Shown one piece after another: positions 1 through 7,301 of a DNA stretch of 64,000 bases (position 1 is the stretch's first letter; each line of letters begins with the position of its first letter). The stretch comes from Yeguia hominis (lineage in GTDB: Bacteria; Bacillota; Clostridia; Oscillospirales; Acutalibacteraceae): contig NZ_JACRSN010000002.1 of NCBI RefSeq assembly GCF_014384705.1, forward strand, positions 1-64,000, given 5' to 3'. Position numbers and translations under genes: made by a program. The notes beneath the pieces were generated by a model. That model was not told the DNA's origin. It worked only from the letters and a program-made list of their open reading frames with translations, and made no database searches.

Positions 1-1278
1 AAAAAACGAATTGATGTTAATCTTATTTCAACATATTTTAACCGTGCCAATTTTGAAAAGTTTATAGATGAAGCAAAGGCAATGGAAAATATCGGAGATA
101 TAGGATTCTATTATCTAAACAAAAAAAGAGCCATCCGAGATGTAAAGGGTCTCGGGCAACAATTGCCCGCCAGCCTTTCCCGCGATAGCTTTAACATTAT
201 TATACGCAGGATCGATGAAAAAATCAACAGAAACAAATCCGAAAACTCCGTAGATTGGGAGCGCGAAATCATCGATTATGTAAATCAAAAGGTGCGGAAC
301 GGTCAGGATGTTTCTATCCCCATGACCGACGGAAGCGAACTTTTGATTACCGGCAGAACCGCATGGAAGCTGGGATATCGAAACGGAAAAAATGAAGGAA
401 ACCCAATTTCTGATAAGATTTATCTGGTAAAAGGAACTGCAGCCGGGGTAATTGATGAGATTGTACAGACCTCAAAATATCTTGGGGAAAAAGGCGTTCT
501 AAAACCGCGAAAGAACGACTTTGCCCAAAACGGGTTTGAATATCGTTCTGCGTATTTCCGCGATTTGGATGGCGGGTATTACCAGTTGCAACTTTCAGTA
601 GGTCTGAATGCGGAATCAAAAGAAGTGTATAACATAGGTGTAATAAAAAAGGTGCCATTCCCGGTAAACGGCTCAAAGGCCAGTACAGGAACAACACCTT
701 ACAGCCAAAGCATAACACAGAACGCAGCGGCTGTCAATACCAGTATATCCAAAAATGCAAAAAATGATACGCATGAAAAGAAATTCAGTCTCAATGACAC
801 CACAGATGCGAAGGGTGCGCAACTTATCTTACCTTATCGATACAGAACTTCTGACTGTGAGAAATTGGCAGAATTGTTTTATAATTCAGTCCACAGCGTC
901 AATGCAAAGGATTATACAGAGGAACAGCGAAATGTCTGGGCAACAGGCAAAGTGGATTTTCAAGCATGGGATCAGTCTTTCCGGGAGCACAAAACGATAG
1001 TCGCCGTAGAAGGTGACGAAATCGTCGGCTTCGGGGATATGGACCATACCGGTTATTTGGATAGGTTGTTTGTTCATAAAGACCATCAGCGGGAAGGAAT
1101 AGCATCTGCAATTTGCGATGAATTGGAATGTGCAGCGAATGGGAAACGAATTTTAACGCATGCTTCCATTACGGCAAGACCTTTCTTTGAGAAAAGGGGA
1201 TACTCTGTAATAACAGAACAGCAGGTTGTTAGAAATGATGTTTCCTTGACAAATTATTTGATGGGGAAAGAATTATGA
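1..1278 (+). CDS. Phage-type polyvalent protein C-terminus fused to GNAT acetyltransferase (5'-partial)
   Basis: The frame is open from base 1, so the gene starts upstream of the window; the ATG at 82 is internal. The first ~240 visible residues are lysine- and asparagine-rich and resemble the tail of large phage/conjugative polyvalent or MuF-type proteins, including a YYQLQLSV...YNIGVIK stretch and the KKFSLND motif often seen near their ends. From about nucleotide 820 the same frame continues into a complete GNAT N-acetyltransferase: LAELFYNSVHSVNAKDY, then VAVEGDEIVGFGDMD, then the acetyl-CoA loop HKDHQREGIA and PFFEKRGY. The GNAT half is well supported by its motifs; the phage assignment is by resemblance only. 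The fusion could be a deletion scar or a real two-domain product. The next gene overlaps by 4 nt. Base composition is AT-rich compared with the rest of the window. Confidence 0.7.
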   Translation, partial: KKRIDVNLISTYFNRANFEKFIDEAKAMENIGDIGFYYLNKKRAIRDVKGLGQQLPASLSRDSFNIIIRRIDEKINRNKSENSVDWEREIIDYVNQKVRNGQDVSIPMTDGSELLITGRTAWKLGYRNGKNEGNPISDKIYLVKGTAAGVIDEIVQTSKYLGEKGVLKPRKNDFAQNGFEYRSAYFRDLDGGYYQLQLSVGLNAESKEVYNIGVIKKVPFPVNGSKASTGTTPYSQSITQNAAAVNTSISKNAKNDTHEKKFSLNDTTDAKGAQLILPYRYRTSDCEKLAELFYNSVHSVNAKDYTEEQRNVWATGKVDFQAWDQSFREHKTIVAVEGDEIVGFGDMDHTGYLDRLFVHKDHQREGIASAICDELECAANGKRILTHASITARPFFEKRGYSVITEQQVVRNDVSLTNYLMGKEL

Positions 1279-1793
1279 TTGTGTTGATTACTGGTGCTTC
1301 TCATACGGGAAAAACCCTGTTGGCGCAAAAGCTTCTCGAAAAATACAAATATCCTTATTTATCAATAGACCATTTGAAAATGGGACTAATACGCAGCGGG
1401 AATACGAAACTTACACCAACGTGTGATGATATCGAACTGACAGAATACCTATGGCCGATTGTTCGAGAAATGATAAAAACTTCAATAGAAAATAGGCAAA
1501 ATCGCATAATTGAAGGTTGTTATATTCCGTTAGATTGGAAAAAAGATTTTTCAAATGATGATCTTGAGAATATCAAATTCTTCTGTATTGTTATGAGTGA
1601 AAATTATATACGGGCACATTTTAACGATATAAAGCAATATGCAAGCGTTATAGAAAAACGAATGCATGATGAGGACTGCACTTTGAAAAATGTATTGGAA
1701 GAGAATGCACACACTTTAGCGCTCGCGCAAAAGAATAAAATAGACTATATTCTGATAGATCATGATTATAAGATAGATATTGATTTGCAGTGA
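1275..1793 (+). CDS. P-loop NTPase / small-molecule kinase-like protein
   Basis: A 172-residue protein opening MIVLITGASHTGKT, a Walker A motif (GxxxxGKT, residues 7-14) at the extreme N-terminus as in adenylate-kinase-like and zeta-toxin-like kinases. Residues 30-37 (YLSIDHLK) and the RIIEGCYIP segment match the usual substrate-binding and Walker-B-like strand positions of these small kinases. The substrate cannot be told from sequence. The start overlaps the stop of the GNAT fusion (ATGA), so the two are translationally coupled; acetyltransferase-kinase pairs are common in mobile cargo, but an antibiotic or nucleotide target here is only speculation. AT-rich like its neighbour. Confidence 0.75.
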   Translation: MIVLITGASHTGKTLLAQKLLEKYKYPYLSIDHLKMGLIRSGNTKLTPTCDDIELTEYLWPIVREMIKTSIENRQNRIIEGCYIPLDWKKDFSNDDLENIKFFCIVMSENYIRAHFNDIKQYASVIEKRMHDEDCTLKNVLEENAHTLALAQKNKIDYILIDHDYKIDIDLQ

Positions 1794-1927
1794 CAGTTTC
1801 CAGTTTTTCGCAATGTTTCAGCCGGGAAACACGGTGTCGAGATGATGATGCCCCTTGACAGGAAGCGTGTTGGATTTTTTCAATAAGGAAAGACGCCTGA
1901 CGATTGTTTTGGGATGGGAGTTTGACT

Positions 1928-2627
1928 ATGGATACGGTTCGATTTACCATTCAGCGAAAAGCCGCGTTTTCCGGAGCGTTCCTGCTGTATCGTATGAGCA
2001 TCAACGGGCAGGATGTTGGTACAGTTCGGAATGGGAAAGAGATCACGGCAGATGTTCCCAGAGTAGCTGTTTATAGATAGGGCAGACGGCATTTTTTCGG
2101 AAAGAAATGCAATGCTATACGATTCTGGCAGGCAGAAGTATGAGCTTCTTCTGAAAAGAGCCGGCGGATGGCGTACCGAATCGTATAACGAATTCTATAC
2201 GAAACAAAATTGTGAATGGGTACAGGTACCGTCCTTTCATTTTGATAAGATTTACAGCGCGATTTTTCAAAACAGGGTCGAGCTTCTTCCTCCGGATGCA
2301 CAAGTGCTGGCTTTTTGTATGGAATTTGAGTATGAAATCCGGGATGGTCTGCAAGAGGTGCTTGCTTCGAGCAACCAATTTCATATGATAGAAGCGTTGC
2401 GCCAAATCGAAGCACAGCAATACGCGGATCTTCTCCTGCATATTATGCAGAATGATTTTCACAACGAGCAATTTCCTCTCAGCGATGAACAAATAGAGCG
2501 AATGCAGAATCAGATAGAAAAAGCAGATAAAGTGCTTTGGAACAACAAAAGTGCATATGATGTGTTTCATAAAGCGGTGGTCACGCGTTTGATCATGAGA
2601 CTGGATTACGCGTCCTATATTTTTTAG
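1928..2627 (+). pseudogene. Frameshifted gene of unknown function, two-part remnant
   Basis: A GGGAG ribosome binding site lies just before an ATG at 1928, which opens a 50-codon frame beginning MDTVRFTIQRKAAFSGAF and ending VPRVAVYR before TAG at 2078-2080. The next frame carries straight on from that point (ADGIFSERNAML) and runs as a 171-codon reading frame from the internal ATG at 2112 to 2627. Joining them at about 2078-2081 would give one protein of roughly 230 residues with no recognised domain, so this is read as a single-base frameshift in one gene. Programmed frameshifting is possible, but no slippery heptamer is visible. The region shares the AT-rich composition of the preceding mobile-type genes. 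Confidence 0.55.
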
Positions 2628-2695
2628 TGTCAAAAGAAATTGGGCTGGGTTTTTGAACATCGGTGGTGTAAAAAACACAAAAAGGATGAAATTGC

Positions 2696-2724
2696 TTGTC
2701 AAAATCCAGAAAAAACACTATAAT
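2696..2724 (+). promoter_or_regulatory. Sigma-A type promoter
   Basis: TTGTCA (2696-2701), a 17-bp spacer and a consensus TATAAT (2719-2724). It should start transcription near 2731, about 110 nt upstream of a terminator-like hairpin and ~315 nt upstream of the NhaC-type gene. It may serve either a small RNA/peptide or, through the hairpin, the antiporter. Confidence 0.65.
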
Positions 2725-2741
2725 AAAAGACAATTCCCTTG

Positions 2742-2846
2742 ATGCCATATCGAATGAAAAGCGATCTGGAACAACAAAAATGTGACGAAATCAAATCAGC
2801 ATGCAAAATAGTGTGCAACGAAAATCCGATGAGCAGAATGTCCTGA
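2742..2846 (+). CDS. Possible 34-residue small ORF between promoter and hairpin
   Basis: An ATG at 2742 opens 34 codons ending TGA at 2844-2846, immediately before the hairpin at 2847. The peptide begins MPYRMKSDLEQQKCDE and carries three cysteines. There is no Shine-Dalgarno sequence and only about 11 nt lie between the predicted transcription start and the ATG, so translation is doubtful. The alternative is a non-coding RNA of about 160 nt. I recognised no known riboswitch in 2725-3047. Confidence 0.25.
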   Translation: MPYRMKSDLEQQKCDEIKSACKIVCNENPMSRMS

Positions 2847-2883
2847 CCCGATAGAAAGAGAAATGCGGCAGTTTTCTATCGGG
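2847..2883 (+). terminator. Hairpin with 11-bp perfect stem, probable terminator or attenuator
   Basis: CCCGATAGAAA (2847-2857) pairs perfectly with TTTCTATCGGG (2873-2883) around a 15-nt loop. The downstream tract is only moderately T-rich (TGCTTTAGATTTTT). It ends the small unit starting at 2696. Bases 2884-3047 up to the next gene hold nothing else I recognise. Confidence 0.55.
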
Positions 2884-3047
2884 TGCTTTAGATTTTTACG
2901 CGCAGCGCAGAGCCTTTATCAGGTTACTGTGGGATTTGGCGGGTTCTTTGCAATTTTGCGGCGATGAACACAAGGCGCAGCCGCTGGGGACCGGACGGCA
3001 AGAACGCGATATCGCAAGAGGAATGACAAAAATTAGGAGGGGTATTC

Positions 3048-4349
3048 TTGGAGCAGAAACAAAAGGGGAACGCGTGGGCGCTTCTCCCAATTCTCGTCTT
3101 TTTGGTGATCTTTATTGGCAGCGGTGTGATTTTAAAGGATTTCTACAGCATGCCCGCGATTGTCGGATTTCTGATTGCTTTGTTTGTCGCATTTTTGCAG
3201 AACCGCAAACTGAAATTTGAAGAAAAATTCCGCGTTGTTGCGCGTGGAATCGGCGACGAAAACATCATTACCATGTGCATGATCTTTTTGGTGGCCGGCG
3301 GTTTTTCCGGCGCGGTAAAGGCAGCGGGCGGTGTGGAAAGTACGGTGAACCTCTGCCTTTCCATTTTGCCGTCGAATGTTGCGGTTATGGGATTGTTTTT
3401 GATTAGCTGCTTTATCTCGATCTCTATGGGAACCTCGGTCGGCACCATTGCGGCGCTTGCCTCGATTGCGGTTGGAATCAGTGAGAAGGCGGGCTTCCCG
3501 ACTGCAATCTGCATCGCGGCAGTTGTCAGCGGCGCGATGTTCGGAGACAACCTTTCCATGATTTCGGACACTACGATTGCGGCTGTCCGGACACAGGGAT
3601 GCCAGATGAAAGACAAATTTAAAGCCAACTTTTTAATTGTCCTTCCGGCGGCAGTAATCACCGCAGTGCTGTTCCTTGTTTTAACCATGCATGGAGATTA
3701 TCAGGTCAGCGGAAATCTGGAATACAATCTTTTTAAAGTCCTTCCGTATATCATCGTTTTGGTCGGCGCATTGATTGGGTTTAATGTGTTCCTGGTTTTG
3801 ATTGCAGGAATTGCGGCCTCCTTAATTGTAGGGGTTGCAACCGGGTCGATCCTCCCGGCTGAAATCTTTACCGCTGTCGGAAGCGGCGTTACAGAAATGT
3901 ACGACATCACGGTCATTTCCATTACGGTTGCGGGAATTGTCGCGCTGGTGCGGGAGTATGGCGGAATCCAGTTTGTACTGCAGTTCATTAAATCAAAAAT
4001 TCGGACCAATAAAGGCGGCCAGATCGGAATCGCGGCGCTTGCGTCCGTTGTAGATATGGCGACCGCGAACAATACCGTGGCCATCGTGATTGCCGGCCCG
4101 ATCGCAAACGAAGTGCGCGAGGAATACGATATTTCTGCGGAGCGTTCCGCGTCGCTGCTTGATATTTTTACCTCTGTGTTCCAGGGGCTCATTCCGTATG
4201 GTGCGCAGCTGTTGTCTGCGGCAACGCTCACGGCGCTCACGCCGTTTGACATTATTCCGTACATGTTTTATCCGATGCTGATGGCGGTCAGCGCGCTGTG
4301 CTTCATTTTATTCGGAAAAGGCCGGAAGCAAAAAGCCGCAGCAAAATGA
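3048..4349 (+). CDS. NhaC-family Na+/H+ antiporter-like transporter
   Basis: A 433-residue polytopic membrane protein with about 10-12 hydrophobic segments and the NhaC/ArsB-superfamily signatures SMGTSVGTIAAL (about residues 125-136), SGAMFGDNLSMISDTTIAA (about 163-181) and DMATANNTVAIVIAGPIA in the second half. Members exchange Na+ for protons, or in some cases carry amino acids such as methionine or malate/lactate; substrate cannot be fixed here. The start is TTG at 3048, chosen because AGGAGGGG lies 6-13 nt upstream and the protein aligns from there. It stands alone between AT-rich debris and the sortase gene, with its own long upstream region. Confidence 0.85.
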   Translation: MEQKQKGNAWALLPILVFLVIFIGSGVILKDFYSMPAIVGFLIALFVAFLQNRKLKFEEKFRVVARGIGDENIITMCMIFLVAGGFSGAVKAAGGVESTVNLCLSILPSNVAVMGLFLISCFISISMGTSVGTIAALASIAVGISEKAGFPTAICIAAVVSGAMFGDNLSMISDTTIAAVRTQGCQMKDKFKANFLIVLPAAVITAVLFLVLTMHGDYQVSGNLEYNLFKVLPYIIVLVGALIGFNVFLVLIAGIAASLIVGVATGSILPAEIFTAVGSGVTEMYDITVISITVAGIVALVREYGGIQFVLQFIKSKIRTNKGGQIGIAALASVVDMATANNTVAIVIAGPIANEVREEYDISAERSASLLDIFTSVFQGLIPYGAQLLSAATLTALTPFDIIPYMFYPMLMAVSALCFILFGKGRKQKAAAK

Positions 4350-4367
4350 AAATTGTGGAAATCAGTA

Positions 4368-4396
4368 TTGACAATTTTGAAAAATTGGCCTAAAGT
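4368..4396 (+). promoter_or_regulatory. Promoter of the sortase gene
   Basis: Consensus TTGACA (4368-4373), 17-bp spacer, TAAAGT (4391-4396). It lies 28 bp before the sortase start, so the leader is very short. Confidence 0.6.
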
Positions 4397-4423
4397 GTAG
4401 ATCATCAATCCGGGAAAGATGGA

Positions 4424-5254
4424 ATGTTCATGGCAGGAAAACGGTTTGAAAAAAAGAAGCAGAGAAGAAAAGGCGGCAATGTTCTGCTGAATCTTCTGAT
4501 TGTACTCTGTATTGGCGTGATGCTTTTTTGCGGGTACAAACTGGTGACTTCCTATTTGGAGTACAAAGTTGGAGACGACGCCTATGCGTCGATCACGGCC
4601 GGCGCTGTGAAAAAGAAACAAGCGGTTTCTCCAAACAGCGGCGAAAATTCAGCGTCGTCGGGGGATTCCGAACAGGATACTGATGAGCCTTTGGATGTCG
4701 ATTTTAGCGTGCTGTCTGCGATGAATGCGGATGTAGCTGCCTGGATTTACAGCGCCGATACGGTGATTGATTATCCGGTCGTGCAGGGGTCCGATAATGT
4801 ATATTACCTTGACCACATTTTCGACGGCACCTACAATAAACTGGGAACGCTTTTTGTGGATTGCCGGAATGCACCGGGGTTTTCAGACTGGAATACCATC
4901 ATTTACGGACACAACATGAATAACGGCTCGATGTTTGCGAGCTTGACCAATTACACAAAACAGGCGTATTATGAGGCGCATCCGGAGATGTTTCTGGTGA
5001 CGCCGGATGGTACGTTCCGATTGGAGCTTTTCAGCGGATACGTCACGCCGTCCGATTCCGACGCGTACACGTTTTCTTTTGCAGACGCGTCCGCATTTTC
5101 AGAATTTTTGGAGAACATTCGCGCACGCTCGGATTTTGACTCATCGGTGCCGGTAGAGGTCTCCGACCGGATCGTGACGCTGTCGACTTGCACCTATGAT
5201 TTTGAGGATGCCCGGTACGTTGTGCACGGAAAGCTGGTGCCGGTGGCCGACTGA
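4424..5254 (+). CDS. srtB: Class B sortase (membrane transpeptidase)
   Basis: A 276-residue type II membrane protein: basic N-terminus (residues 1-18), one membrane span (about 20-40), a Ser/Glu/Asp-rich linker, then a sortase B domain. The catalytic triad is visible as His163 in IIYGHNMN, Cys256 in VTLSTCTYDF and Arg264 in DARYVVHGK. Sortases cleave a C-terminal sorting signal of secreted proteins and join them to peptidoglycan or, for some class B enzymes, to pilus subunits. No substrate with an LPxTG/NPxTG-like signal and hydrophobic tail occurs in this window; the nearby secreted Fn3 protein lacks one. ATG at 4430 is an equally possible start. Confidence 0.9.
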   Translation: MFMAGKRFEKKKQRRKGGNVLLNLLIVLCIGVMLFCGYKLVTSYLEYKVGDDAYASITAGAVKKKQAVSPNSGENSASSGDSEQDTDEPLDVDFSVLSAMNADVAAWIYSADTVIDYPVVQGSDNVYYLDHIFDGTYNKLGTLFVDCRNAPGFSDWNTIIYGHNMNNGSMFASLTNYTKQAYYEAHPEMFLVTPDGTFRLELFSGYVTPSDSDAYTFSFADASAFSEFLENIRARSDFDSSVPVEVSDRIVTLSTCTYDFEDARYVVHGKLVPVAD

Positions 5255-5342
5255 AACATTGCAGGTGCGCTTCCGGCGCTCTCGTTTTCGCTCGCTTTGG
5301 CAGAGCCCGGAAGCCCCAGAACCTGAAACGGGAATTATTGGA

Positions 5343-5382
5343 AAACCCGGTATCGCTTGGATGATGCCGGGTTTGTCTTTTT
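5343..5382 (+). terminator. srtB: Intrinsic terminator after srtB
   Basis: AAACCCGG (5343-5350) pairs with CCGGGTTT (5367-5374), followed by GTCTTTTT. It closes the sortase transcript. The 395-bp gap 5255-5649 holds this and the hairpin at 5525 and nothing else recognisable. Confidence 0.75.
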
Positions 5383-5524
5383 AAAAGCGCTTGATGAAAA
5401 GGCGGAAAATCCGGCTCGATGCCGAATTGCCGGTTTGCAACAGATCCTGCATTCGCGGCCATTTGAAGGAATTGCGCAGCAGACCAATCGATTGCCGGAA
5501 ACAGAGAAATTTTTATGAGAAAGA

Positions 5525-5570
5525 AAGAGGCAGACATCCGGGTAGATTCCCAGATATCTGCCTCTTTTCT
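5525..5570. terminator. Hairpin terminator between convergent genes
   Basis: AAGAGGCAGA (5525-5534) pairs with TCTGCCTCTT (5557-5566), flanked by A-rich sequence on the left and T-rich on the right, so it can work in either direction. It lies between srtB and the convergent secreted Fn3 protein. Confidence 0.65.
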
Positions 5571-5649
5571 GTAAGAAGTTTTTTGATTTCTTGTTCGTAT
5601 TCCAAAGACCCAAAACACAAAAATTACCTGTGGCCCTCCAAAGCATACA

Positions 5650-7257
5650 TTAGTGATAACAGTTTTTACAGGCGGCAGTTTTTCCGGACTCGGAAACCAG
5701 TCCGTACAAAACGGTTTTGGAGTTCTTTAACGAACGGCAAATGGTTTTATGGTAGCAATTTCCTTTCTGCGTCCAATAAACCAGCTGCGCGGAAATTCCG
5801 GCCTTTTTATAGCTGCTCAGGACCTTTCCATTCTGGCAGTAGGCGCGGACAGTGTAGAGGTACTCGACACCGTTTTTCGCGGTTTTGTCGGTGTAGCTGG
5901 TCGTTGCCTGGCCGGAGACGTCCCGCAGTGTTTCCCAGCTTCCTCCGGCTATTTTACGATAAATGCGATAGCCCTGTGCGCCTGGCACCGCAGACCACTT
6001 AAGGACAATGTTGTTGGGCTTTTTGTTAGAGGAAACGCTGCGAAGCTTTGGCGCCGGGAACGGAAGCTTCATGTTGGCACCGGAGCTGGAATACCCGCTG
6101 TAAACCTTTTTCTGGCCAACTTTGCGGTAGGCCTTGACCGTATAGCTGTAGGACACACCCGGATCGCGGCGTTTGTCCGTATAAGACAGGGTTTTGCCGC
6201 CGGAGACAGAGCCGATTTTTTTCCAATCACCGGCGGCATTTTTCCGATAGATGAGATATCCGTTTGCGCCGGAAACCTGTTTCCAGGAAACTTTGATTGC
6301 AGTGTCGCCAGCTTTGGAAACGCTGACCTTCGGCGTCCCGAGCCGCGGTTTGGCAGAAGCTCCGGCGGCATGATAAGCGCCGGACAATTTTTTTCCGTCT
6401 ATCGTGCGGTAGGCTTTTACCGTGTAGGTGTAAGAGGTTCCGCAATTGAGTCCGGAATCTGTATACGAGAGAGTCTTTCCGCCGGTAAGGGTGGCGATCT
6501 TTTTCCAATCACCGGCAGCGTTTTTCCGATAGACAAAATATCCGTTCGCGCCGGAAATCTGGTTCCAGCTGACTTTGATTTTATGATAGGAAGCGGATGC
6601 CGCTTTTGGAGACGGTGTTGCCGGGACAGGCTTTACAGAAACGCCGGTCTTGTTGTAGGCGCTGTAGAGATTGTCTGCATAGGCTTTTACAGTATATGTG
6701 TAAGAAACGCCGCAGGTAAGACCAGTATCGGTATAAGATGTTTGCGCTGCTGCAACTGTGGCAAGTTTTTTCCAATTGCCGGAAGCGTTTTTTCGGTAAA
6801 TGAGATACCCGTCCGCGCCGGGGATTTTCTTCCAGCTGACTTTTACGCGGTTATAGGAGGCAGACGCCGCCTTGACAACGGGTGTCGCCAGACGGACTGT
6901 TACCGTGCAGGACGCCTGCGAATTCCCAGCAGCGGCGGTAATCACGGCAGTGCCCGGAGAAATGGCATCGATTCTGCCATCCGCATCAACCTCGGCAACT
7001 TCCGGATTGGAAGAAGACCAGACAATCGATTGCGCGGCGGAAGCCGGACTTACAGTGAGAACTGCTTGTTCGCGGACAAACAGCGAGAGCTTCGTATCAG
7101 AAAGCACAAGCGGTTCTGCGGGTTCTTCCGTTTCTGCAAGAAGGCTCGGTACAGCTTGCGCAGGATCGGCCTCCTCTGCAAAAACAGAAACAGGCAAGCT
7201 GGTCAGTGTGAACAGGAGAAGCATGCAGACCGATACGATAATTTTCACCTTTTTCAA
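5650..7257 (-). CDS. Secreted protein with Big2-like domain and four fibronectin type III repeats
   Basis: A 535-residue exported protein. Residues 1-27 are a signal peptide with likely cleavage after VFA. Residues about 51-121 resemble a bacterial Ig-like Big2 domain (IVWSSSNPEVAEVDADGRI...PGTAVITA). Four Fn3 repeats follow (about 124-490), each with the recurrent VSWKxIxGAxGYxIYRKNA and SYTYTVKAY motifs. The last ~40 residues form a separate Cys/His-rich module (NCYHKTICRSL...CKNCYH). There is no LPxTG tail, so it is probably secreted or held non-covalently. The start is TTG at 7257 with GGGGGA 8 nt upstream. The repeats suggest binding to a surface or polysaccharide; this is inference. Confidence 0.85.
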   Translation of the reverse strand: MKKVKIIVSVCMLLLFTLTSLPVSVFAEEADPAQAVPSLLAETEEPAEPLVLSDTKLSLFVREQAVLTVSPASAAQSIVWSSSNPEVAEVDADGRIDAISPGTAVITAAAGNSQASCTVTVRLATPVVKAASASYNRVKVSWKKIPGADGYLIYRKNASGNWKKLATVAAAQTSYTDTGLTCGVSYTYTVKAYADNLYSAYNKTGVSVKPVPATPSPKAASASYHKIKVSWNQISGANGYFVYRKNAAGDWKKIATLTGGKTLSYTDSGLNCGTSYTYTVKAYRTIDGKKLSGAYHAAGASAKPRLGTPKVSVSKAGDTAIKVSWKQVSGANGYLIYRKNAAGDWKKIGSVSGGKTLSYTDKRRDPGVSYSYTVKAYRKVGQKKVYSGYSSSGANMKLPFPAPKLRSVSSNKKPNNIVLKWSAVPGAQGYRIYRKIAGGSWETLRDVSGQATTSYTDKTAKNGVEYLYTVRAYCQNGKVLSSYKKAGISAQLVYWTQKGNCYHKTICRSLKNSKTVLYGLVSESGKTAACKNCYH

Positions 7258-7301
7258 TCACAAATCCCCCAAAATTTCAAGCCGTTTCCACTACTGCCAT
7301 T

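Noticed and set aside
1855..2076. 73-codon plus-strand frame starting MTGSVLDFF
   Set aside because: Out of frame with the better supported MDTVRFTIQRK reading frame, which has a ribosome binding site and continues across a frameshift.
2884..3047. Possible riboswitch before the NhaC-type gene
   Set aside because: Compared by memory with SAM, lysine, guanidine and sodium-type leaders and no conserved core was recognised.
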